DNA of 7,110 bases, taken from assembly GCA_020445245.1 (NCBI GenBank), contig JAGRHB010000100.1:1-7110 (forward strand), written 5' to 3'. The notes beneath the pieces are model-generated. The model was not told the origin of the DNA. It ran no database searches and saw only the letters and a program-made list of their open reading frames with translations. Position numbers and translations under genes: made by a program. Positions within the stretch are counted from its first letter, which is position 1; each line of letters begins with the position of its first letter. Of this stretch, positions 1-4,814 are shown piece after piece. This DNA is from Gammaproteobacteria bacterium. GTDB lineage: Bacteria; Pseudomonadota; Gammaproteobacteria; Chromatiales; Sedimenticolaceae.

Positions 1-2068
1 GCAGGTCCGTCAGCAACGCCAGCCACATCGGCGCCGGATCGAGGAGCCAGGGTTCAGCCTGTGTGTTGACGGCAAACGGATACCCCTGCTGCGCTGAAAC
101 GTCGGCACCAGACGCGAGGACCTCCAGTTCGATCGCCGCCTGACCCTCATACGCGATCGATTCGCGGCACACGCCCAGCACACCGGCAACCGCATCGAAC
201 AGACGCCCACAGGAGCTGCTGGGTGGCGCATTGACGGCTCGCGCGATCATCGTGCCAAGCAGGTCCAGCGGCTTCGCCCGCCAGTAATCGGCCAGTTCGG
301 TAGCACCAAAATCACGTGCGAAGCGTTCCCAGCCGACGTGGGTGACCAGGTGTGCGTAACTATTGCGCCACGGCTCCAGGATCGCGCGGGCACCCCCGGG
401 CATCGGGGTTGGCGCAAGGTGTGCCACCCGCTGGAAACCGCGATAGTCGGCGAGCAGAAATTCACCTCCCCAGATGGTGCCGTCTGTACCAAACCCCAGT
501 CCGTCCAGGGCGACACCAATCACCGGCCCGCCATCCAGCGCATGACCGCAGTCGGCCAGGACACTGGCGATGTGTGCGAAATGGTGCTGCACCGGTATCA
601 GTTCCAGACCATCCCGTTCGGCCAGGGCCTGACCATAGCGCGTCGAGCGGTAGTCAGGGTGCAGGTCCACCGCCACGACGCGGGGCTGATGCTGGAACAA
701 CTGGCGGTACAGATCGACAGTGCGTTCGTAGTCGTCGGCTGTGCGCGCGTCCTCGAGGTCACCCAGGTGTTGCGACAGCACCGCCTGCCCGTCCTTGAGC
801 AGACACAAGGTATTCTTGAGCTCGCCGCCAAGCGCAAGCACCGGGGCGGCCCGCCCGAACCCGGCCGGCAGCACCAGTGGCGACGGCGCATAGCCGCGGG
901 CACGCCGCAGCAGGCGGGGCTGTTCATCCATCACCCGCACCACCGAATCATCCACGCGGTTGACGATCTCGCGGTCGTGCAGCAGATAGAAGTCCGCTAT
1001 CCCATCGAGACGCCTTGCCGCGTCGTCGTTCGCGGTGCACTGAGGCTCATCACTGAGATTGCCGCTGGTCATCACCAGCGGCGTGTCCCACGTTTCAAGC
1101 AACAGGTGATGCAGCGGGCTGTATGGCAGCATGAAGCCGAGCGTCGCCTGCCCCGGTGCCACATCGGCCGCCAGCATCGATGCGTGGGTCGCCTCCAGCA
1201 GCACCACAGGTGCTGCTGACGACGTGAGCAGGGTGCGTTCGTGCGGATCGACACGGCAATAGCGATCGATCACCGTGAGATCACGCGCCATCAGGGCGAA
1301 TGGCTTCCGATAGCGTCGTTTTCGCCACCGCAGCAGGGCAACCGCATCCACATTACAGGCGTCACACGCCAGGTGAAACCCGCCAATGCCCTTGATTGCG
1401 AGAATCCTGCCCTGTCGCATAAGCCGGCTCGCCGTCGCGATGGCGTCCCCGGCGGGATCGATGGGTACCGACACGCCGAGTGCGTCGACCAGCCAGACCC
1501 GCGGACCGCATGCTGCGCAGGCGTTCGGCTGCGCATGAAAACGCCGGTCCGCAGGATTGCTGTATTCGCGCTCACAGGCCGGACACATCGGGAAGGCGGC
1601 CATGCTGGTGTTGGCACGGTCGTAGGGGATCCGGTTCACAATGCTGAGCCGCGGGCCACAGTGAGTGCAGTTCGTGAACGGGTAGCGGAAGCGCCGGTTG
1701 GCCGGATCAAGGATTTCCTCCCGGCAGGCGGCGCAGGTTGCCGCGTCGGCCACAATACCGGTATGCACCTCGCCCCCATCACTTGCCAGGATTCGAAAGC
1801 CCGGCACGGGCTCGAACGTCTCGCCACAGACCGAGCGTTCCAGCGCATCGATGCGCGCCAACGGCGGGCACTCGTGCGCCAGCCGGGCAACGAAGTCCTC
1901 GATCGACTCGGCCTGCCCCTGCAGCCGGATCAGTACGCCTGCTCCGTCGTTGCGCACGTCACCCGACAGGCCACAATCACATGCCAGACGCCACACCGTC
2001 GGCCGAAAGCCGACACCCTGCACGAGGCCACGCACGCGAATCGATTCACTGATCAAGGGAACAGGCAT
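1..2068 (-). CDS. hypF: HypF carbamoyltransferase, C-terminus cut off by window edge
   Basis: [NiFe]-hydrogenase maturation protein. The family uses carbamoyl phosphate and ATP to make a carbamoyl adenylate and transfers the carbamoyl group to the C-terminal cysteine of HypE, the precursor of the active-site cyanide ligands, in the cytoplasm. I translated 689 codons from ATG at 2068. Domain order is canonical: acylphosphatase domain (GLVQGVGFRP, residues 14-23); two zinc-finger cysteine sets (C112/C115 with C134/C137, and C162/C165 with C184/C187); YrdC-like nucleotide-binding domain (KGIGGFHLACDA from K226); and Kae1-like carbamoyltransferase domain with VDLHPDYRST (H470), HHFAH (495-499), LDGLGFGTDG (521-530) and GRLFDAVAG. 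Family members are usually about 750-780 residues, so some 60-80 residues are missing. The ATG is chosen because the acylphosphatase motif follows at the usual distance, but a good Shine-Dalgarno is absent (a GAGG lies 14 nt upstream). No frameshift was seen. Other hyp genes, if present, are outside the window. Confidence 0.96.
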   Translation of the reverse strand, partial: MPVPLISESIRVRGLVQGVGFRPTVWRLACDCGLSGDVRNDGAGVLIRLQGQAESIEDFVARLAHECPPLARIDALERSVCGETFEPVPGFRILASDGGEVHTGIVADAATCAACREEILDPANRRFRYPFTNCTHCGPRLSIVNRIPYDRANTSMAAFPMCPACEREYSNPADRRFHAQPNACAACGPRVWLVDALGVSVPIDPAGDAIATASRLMRQGRILAIKGIGGFHLACDACNVDAVALLRWRKRRYRKPFALMARDLTVIDRYCRVDPHERTLLTSSAAPVVLLEATHASMLAADVAPGQATLGFMLPYSPLHHLLLETWDTPLVMTSGNLSDEPQCTANDDAARRLDGIADFYLLHDREIVNRVDDSVVRVMDEQPRLLRRARGYAPSPLVLPAGFGRAAPVLALGGELKNTLCLLKDGQAVLSQHLGDLEDARTADDYERTVDLYRQLFQHQPRVVAVDLHPDYRSTRYGQALAERDGLELIPVQHHFAHIASVLADCGHALDGGPVIGVALDGLGFGTDGTIWGGEFLLADYRGFQRVAHLAPTPMPGGARAILEPWRNSYAHLVTHVGWERFARDFGATELADYWRAKPLDLLGTMIARAVNAPPSSSCGRLFDAVAGVLGVCRESIAYEGQAAIELEVLASGADVSAQQGYPFAVNTQAEPWLLDPAPMWLALLTDL

Positions 2069-2093
2069 CCTGGATAAATTTGCCTCAAGTACA

Positions 2094-2122
2094 ATTATTG
2101 CGCCTATTGCCGGCCGGTTCAC
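2094..2122 (-). promoter_or_regulatory. Candidate sigma-70-like promoter of hypF
   Basis: Read on the minus strand, AATAAT (2099-2094) matches five of six bases of the -10 consensus. It lies 17 nt downstream of GTGAAC (2122-2117), which matches the -35 consensus at only three of six positions. The predicted start would give a short leader of about 20 nt before the hypF ATG. The spacing is ideal but the -35 is weak, so this is a suggestion only. [NiFe]-hydrogenase accessory genes are often controlled by other sigma factors or by FNR-type regulators; I saw no clear site for these here. Confidence 0.25.
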
Positions 2123-2167
2123 GGACAGGCCTTCGAAATGACCTATCCTTACACTCCGTCACGAAAC

Positions 2168-2172
2168 GGGAG
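2168..2172 (+). promoter_or_regulatory. Ribosome binding site that fixes a TTG start
   Basis: GGGAG lies 8 nt before the TTG at 2181. Upstream, the frame contains no ATG or GTG before an in-frame TGA at 2139-2141. The site, together with the lipoprotein signal that begins right after the TTG, decides the start. Confidence 0.65.
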
Positions 2173-2180
2173 CGAGAACC

Positions 2181-3224
2181 TTGCGTAAACTCACCATCCT
2201 CGGCGCCGCATTGCTTGCAGCCGCCTGTGCACCAGTGCAGCAAAAACCCACGCCCGTGGAACCACCCGTGGTTCAGCCGCCACCGCCGCAGCGATTCGAC
2301 GGACTGGCCGCCCTGGCCCGGCAGGCGCCCCCGGAGCGCGACGGCATCCGCACGCCGTTTCGCTATGACCGCAGCATCAGCGCCACCGAAATCGAGGGCC
2401 TGCGCTATTTCTTCTACGAACCCGGCAGGCAACGCAATGTGGTCGGGTTCTCGTTCCTGAATGACGGTTCACCGACGATCAACCCGGTCGGACTCAAGAA
2501 GAAGGGTCCGCGACGCGAATACGCCTTCATGTTTGCCGACCGCGCGCGTGAGAACATCCATCTCGCGGTCAATGACGACGTCAAGATCTCCGGCAGATTC
2601 AGCCACGACAACATGTTCCGCGAGTTGCACTTCTTTCCGCGCCGTCAGCTGCCGTCGCTTGAGATCGATCATGCCAATGGCCTGCTGAAGGTCACGTTGC
2701 CGACGGGCGAACCCGTCCTGTTCGACGAGCACAGTATGGAACTGGTCGGCGGGGCACTCAAAGAGGCACCGATCGACTTCAACAGCAGTCGCTATGCGCG
2801 TCACAATCCCGAGGTCAGGTACCAGGGTGAGTACATCGCGATTACGGTCGCCCAGCGTGGCGAGGCGCCACGTCGCGCCAGTGTCTGGGGACAGACGAAG
2901 CAGGCCGAGGTGTATTACCCGTCGAAGTACAAGAAAGCATGCAGGATTTCGCCCAAGTACATCTGGGATCAAAAGCCCAAGCCGGGCGACAATGACCCGA
3001 CCCTGAACATGCTGCACCAGACCGATACGGAATTGTTTACCGTGATCGAACGGCAATGCGGCTGGGACCTCGCCACACTGAAGAAATCGGCACCGCAGCT
3101 GGTCAAGGCGTCGGTCGGTGCCGACTCGGTGGCCGAAGGGGTTGCCGCAATCTCTTCGAACGACACGGCGGGCAAAGTCGAACAGACGCTGGTCGAGAAG
3201 ACGGCGGAAAGGTTGGAGCGGTAG
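2181..3224 (+). CDS. Predicted lipoprotein of unknown function
   Basis: I do not recognise this 347-residue protein. Residues 1-15 form a short lipoprotein signal peptide (Arg-Lys, then hydrophobic residues up to AAA) before C16, so the mature form should be lipid-anchored in the envelope. With A17 at +2 rather than Asp, the outer membrane is the likely destination. A proline-rich linker follows (about 23-37, with a run of four prolines at 33-36), then a soluble domain with alternating strand-like and charged segments (about 60-300). C254 and C293 are the only other cysteines and could form a periplasmic disulfide. The last 45 residues look helical and charged. The start is TTG, supported by GGGAG upstream and the signal sequence. 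It is divergent from hypF and convergent with the membrane-protein gene ending at 3246, 21 nt away, so it is probably transcribed alone. A functional link to hydrogenases cannot be claimed. Confidence 0.87.
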   Translation: MRKLTILGAALLAAACAPVQQKPTPVEPPVVQPPPPQRFDGLAALARQAPPERDGIRTPFRYDRSISATEIEGLRYFFYEPGRQRNVVGFSFLNDGSPTINPVGLKKKGPRREYAFMFADRARENIHLAVNDDVKISGRFSHDNMFRELHFFPRRQLPSLEIDHANGLLKVTLPTGEPVLFDEHSMELVGGALKEAPIDFNSSRYARHNPEVRYQGEYIAITVAQRGEAPRRASVWGQTKQAEVYYPSKYKKACRISPKYIWDQKPKPGDNDPTLNMLHQTDTELFTVIERQCGWDLATLKKSAPQLVKASVGADSVAEGVAAISSNDTAGKVEQTLVEKTAERLER

Positions 3225-3245
3225 ATCCTCGGGCGGCACCGGCGA

Positions 3246-3848
3246 TTATTGCGCGATCCCCGCCCGCAGCGCCTTCAGGCGGTCCCCCAGGGTGGCCACG
3301 TGTAGCGTGACATCCTGCTTGAACAGCTGCAGCCGCTGGCCCAACGGCGGTGGCATCGATGAGGTTTGCCGGTACACGAAGTAACCAACAGCGGCGGCGG
3401 TGGCGAGAACGGCGACCAGCAACACCACCAGACCAGGTCGCAGACGCCTTCTGTCCCGCACCGCAACCGCCGCAGTGGAGGCCGACTGAGCACCCGCAGG
3501 GCCGGGGTGCATCGCACCTTCCGGTCGCCGCTCGTCGAACGCACCCACTGCCCCGGCATCATGAGGCGCCGATCGAAGCCGACATTGCGACCGTGAGGCC
3601 TGGTGAAGGCTGATTCGCTGTTGCAGACGCTCCATCTCTGCGCGCAATTCGGCGAGTTCCTGTGCGCTCGGCGCGCGGGGCTTGGAGCCGATATCGCGAT
3701 GCAACACCGGATCCGGTCGAGTCGGGGCCGGGTCCCCGGCCAGCAGCACATCCTCGTCATCGCGCACCAGCTTCGCGGCCGCTCGCCCGACAATCCAGGC
3801 ATCCGGAAACAGGCTTGTTGTTTCAGCAGGCGGGTCTTGGTTGCTCAT
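3246..3848 (-). CDS. Single-pass membrane protein with coiled-coil segment, unknown function
   Basis: This 200-residue protein is not recognised. Residues 1-60 are polar and acidic. A short heptad-like stretch (about 62-80, QELAELRAEMERLQQRIS) could form a coiled coil. An Ala/Gly/Pro-rich linker with Arg and His follows (about 81-130), then a basic patch (RDRRRLRP, 131-138) and one strong transmembrane segment (139-158). About 40 residues remain after it, ending in an amphipathic, helix-like tail. By the positive-inside rule the N-terminal part is cytoplasmic and the tail periplasmic. I chose ATG at 3848 because AAGGG (3858-3854) lies 5 nt upstream; a TTG 15 codons earlier (3893) would run through repeat-like AT-rich DNA and has no ribosome site. 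The stop is TAA. The gene stands alone, convergent with the lipoprotein gene. A scaffold or envelope-anchoring role is conceivable but unsupported. Confidence 0.78.
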   Translation of the reverse strand: MSNQDPPAETTSLFPDAWIVGRAAAKLVRDDEDVLLAGDPAPTRPDPVLHRDIGSKPRAPSAQELAELRAEMERLQQRISLHQASRSQCRLRSAPHDAGAVGAFDERRPEGAMHPGPAGAQSASTAAVAVRDRRRLRPGLVVLLVAVLATAAAVGYFVYRQTSSMPPPLGQRLQLFKQDVTLHVATLGDRLKALRAGIAQ

Positions 3849-3853
3849 GCAGG

Positions 3854-3858
3854 CCCTT
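3854..3858 (-). promoter_or_regulatory. Ribosome binding site selecting the start at 3848
   Basis: Minus-strand AAGGG with a 5-nt spacer to ATG at 3848. It favours this internal start over the TTG at 3893, which has only AT-rich sequence in front of it. Confidence 0.6.
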
Positions 3859-3890
3859 GCAGGCATCGCCCGAAAAAAAGTGGACAGGCA

Positions 3891-3909
3891 CAATTTAAAT
3901 TAGAAATTG
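3891..3909. promoter_or_regulatory. AT-rich inverted repeat, possible operator
   Basis: CAATTT (3891-3896) and AAATTG (3904-3909) form a perfect 6-bp inverted repeat with a 7-nt spacer. Its left half overlaps a second perfect palindrome, AATTTAAATT (3892-3901). The geometry fits a dimeric DNA-binding protein and it overlaps the candidate -10 element of the gene starting at 3848. It may instead be part of a dispersed intergenic repeat, because GGACAGGCAC abuts it at 3882-3891. Confidence 0.3.
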
Positions 3910-3921
3910 TTTATTTGCTAA
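3893..3921 (-). promoter_or_regulatory. Candidate promoter of the membrane-protein gene
   Basis: On the minus strand TTAGCA (3921-3916) and TTAAAT (3898-3893) are separated by 17 nt, and each matches four of six consensus bases. They lie in the most AT-rich part of the window, about 45 nt upstream of the ATG at 3848. The -10 element falls inside the inverted repeat at 3891-3909, so a protein bound there would be placed to block RNA polymerase. Confidence 0.3.
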
Positions 3922-4005
3922 TCTTTAGGTTCCTGTCACGAGCGACGTGGCCCCGGCAAACGTTGTAAACGGAATAAATCGCCTGCCTGTCAGGTACTTA
4001 TGAAA

Positions 4006-4047
4006 TCCAACGCCTTGATGCGCAATGCGCACCAAGGTGGGTTCGGA
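4006..4047. repeat. Strong imperfect palindrome / stem-loop
   Basis: The arms pair in four blocks: TCC (4006-4008) with GGA (4045-4047); AAC (4009-4011) with GTT (4041-4043); CCTTG (4013-4017) with CAAGG (4033-4037); and TGCGC (4019-4023) with GCGCA (4027-4031). The apical loop is AAT (4024-4026). That gives 16 paired bases interrupted only by an A/C mismatch, a bulged C4044 and a small internal loop (G4012 against TGG 4038-4040). Such a structure is unlikely by chance in 42 nt. It could be a structural element of a small RNA, a REP-like palindrome, or a protein-binding site. Confidence 0.6.
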
Positions 4048-4182
4048 AACACGAGGATAAGAACGTGCTGATGAATTGAGAAAGATCAATGCACCATCCC
4101 GGCGCAGTGGCCAAACTTCCCTCCAACGCATCACATTCGACATGTGTTGCGTGGGATCTCACTCCTCCTGACTATTGAGTTT

Positions 4183-4212
4183 ACCCGTCGCATTGCGGCG
4201 GGTTTTTCTTTT
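4183..4212 (+). terminator. Rho-independent terminator, plus-strand orientation
   Basis: CCCGTCGC (4184-4191) pairs with GCGGCGGG (4195-4202) over 8 bp with one G-U pair and an ATT loop; A4183 and T4203 add one further pair. The stem is followed by TTTTTCTTTT (4203-4212), a good U-tract for plus-strand transcripts. Read on the minus strand, the same stem lies just after the pqiC stop but is followed by TAAACTCAAT, a poor U-tract, so it would be a weak terminator for the pqi operon at best. No annotated plus-strand gene lies directly upstream; the nearest one ends at 3224. Confidence 0.8.
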
Positions 4213-4814
4213 CAGCGTACGGTGCCAGCTACCGGCAGGCGCTCGAGCGCCGCAGCCAGGTCGTCGCCCAACTGCGCCAGTACCGCACTGAGCGTGGCCG
4301 CATAGGCGTCGAAATCCGCACCTTCAGACGTCTGGCGGTACGATGCGTTCCGAATCATCACCACTTCACCGCTGCGATCGTCGATCAGTGACCAAGCCAC
4401 ATCCAGACTCACCTCCCCGCCAAGGACGCCATCGAAGCGGCGCAGTGCCAGGACGACGCGGTAGTCAGTCTCCGCGCTCACCCGGCTCGGGTAGCTGTAG
4501 ACGTGCTGTGTACCGAGGCGCTGACCGAGGATCCGTGTCAGCACGTTGGTGACCTCTTCTTCGAGGCGTCCGCCCCAGCGGTTGAACTCATCCACGCTCA
4601 GCCGGTTGTCGCCCACCCGGGTAACGATCTGCGGCCGATCGAGATATTCGGGCATTTCCACCGGCCCTACCGCCACCACCAGGGGTGATGTGGCGCTGGA
4701 CACACGCTCCTGTGCACTCAGTACATAGAACCGCGCCGTAGGCGTCGTACCACAGCCACTCGACACGGCGAGCGCAACGCAGATCAGCAATGTGGCAACA
4801 AGTCGTTCGGTCAC
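4212..4814 (-). CDS. pqiC: PqiC, outer-membrane lipoprotein of the Pqi MCE system
   Basis: This is a 200-residue ABC-type transport auxiliary lipoprotein (PqiC, formerly YmbA, DUF330). In characterised systems PqiC is an outer-membrane lipoprotein that works with the periplasmic PqiB needle. Residues 1-20 are a signal peptide ending in a lipobox (VSSG) before C21; +2 is Gly, consistent with outer-membrane sorting. Family marks include ARFYVLSA after the cysteine (27-34), the VGPVEMPEYLDRPQIVTR segment typical of this family, the FNRWGGRLEEEV helix and the SLIDDRSGEVV strand pair. Length is normal for the family (about 190-200). The start is GTG at 4814; it overlaps the pqiB stop (GTGA, 4814-4811), which indicates translational coupling. 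The gene is last in the operon, and its stop codon overlaps the end of the plus-strand terminator's U-tract. Confidence 0.93.
   Translation of the reverse strand: MTERLVATLLICVALAVSSGCGTTPTARFYVLSAQERVSSATSPLVVAVGPVEMPEYLDRPQIVTRVGDNRLSVDEFNRWGGRLEEEVTNVLTRILGQRLGTQHVYSYPSRVSAETDYRVVLALRRFDGVLGGEVSLDVAWSLIDDRSGEVVMIRNASYRQTSEGADFDAYAATLSAVLAQLGDDLAAALERLPVAGTVR

Larger units (their letters stand above)
2069..2180. other. Divergent intergenic region between hypF and the lipoprotein gene
   Basis: This 112-bp space separates two genes that start away from each other, so promoters for both must lie here or overlap the coding ends. It holds an AT-rich stretch near 2074-2100 next to hypF and a short GC-rich palindrome, GCCGGC, at 2109-2114. 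For the plus-strand gene I found only poor -10-like words (TATCCT at 2144-2149, TACACT at 2150-2155) with no matching -35 at the right distance. An in-frame TGA at 2139-2141 closes the upstream frame of the lipoprotein gene. Confidence 0.6.
3849..4211. other. 363-bp gap without a convincing protein gene
   Basis: Base composition is visibly less GC-rich than in the flanking genes. From left to right it contains: a leader with a run of A (3873-3879); GGACAGGCAC at 3882-3891; the AT-rich inverted repeat; CCTGTC words at 3932-3937 and 3986-3991; a strong fold-back element at 4006-4047; and a plus-strand intrinsic terminator from 4183. Three small reading frames exist. A 72-residue minus frame (3925-4143) has about 50% GC at third positions, unlike its neighbours, and its only good Shine-Dalgarno (AGGAGG) is 20 nt from the ATG. 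A 23-residue plus frame (4000-4071) has weak CAGG upstream. A 29-residue plus frame (4089-4178) stops just before the terminator stem and has GAGAAAG upstream. None resembles a protein I know. A small RNA, a small protein gene or a decayed insertion are all possible. Confidence 0.6.

Noticed and set aside
338..1219. 293-residue plus-strand reading frame opposite hypF
   Set aside because: It lies antisense to an unambiguous hypF and has low-complexity Arg/His/Gln-rich composition typical of a shadow frame in GC-rich DNA.
1241..2077. 278-residue plus-strand reading frame opposite the hypF N-terminal half
   Set aside because: Antisense to the acylphosphatase, zinc-finger and YrdC domains; no recognisable motif or ribosome site.
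2469..3239. 256-residue minus-strand frame opposite the lipoprotein gene
   Set aside because: The plus-strand gene has a signal peptide, lipobox and ribosome site; the antisense product is Arg/Leu-rich without a family signature.
3225..3260. Bidirectional terminator between the convergent genes (GGGCGG with CCGCCC)
   Set aside because: The arms are 6 bp with a loop of more than 20 nt and no U-tract on either strand.
4005..4048. Integron attC-like site (ATCCAAC left, AAC/GTT pairing, extra bases on one arm)
   Set aside because: The right arm reads GTTCGGA and does not fit the R' consensus, the total length is shorter than usual attC sites, and there is no integrase or cassette array in view.
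4019..4050. Possible tRNA T-arm or SRP RNA tip (GGGTTCGGAAAC)
   Set aside because: No acceptor, anticodon or D-arm pairing fits around it, and the SRP core GGAAGGAAGCA is absent.
3925..4143. 72-residue minus-strand frame in the gap
   Set aside because: Third-position GC is near 50%, unlike neighbouring genes; the only good ribosome site is 20 nt from the ATG with an in-frame stop between them; no recognisable family. Not called as a gene, though decayed foreign DNA remains possible.
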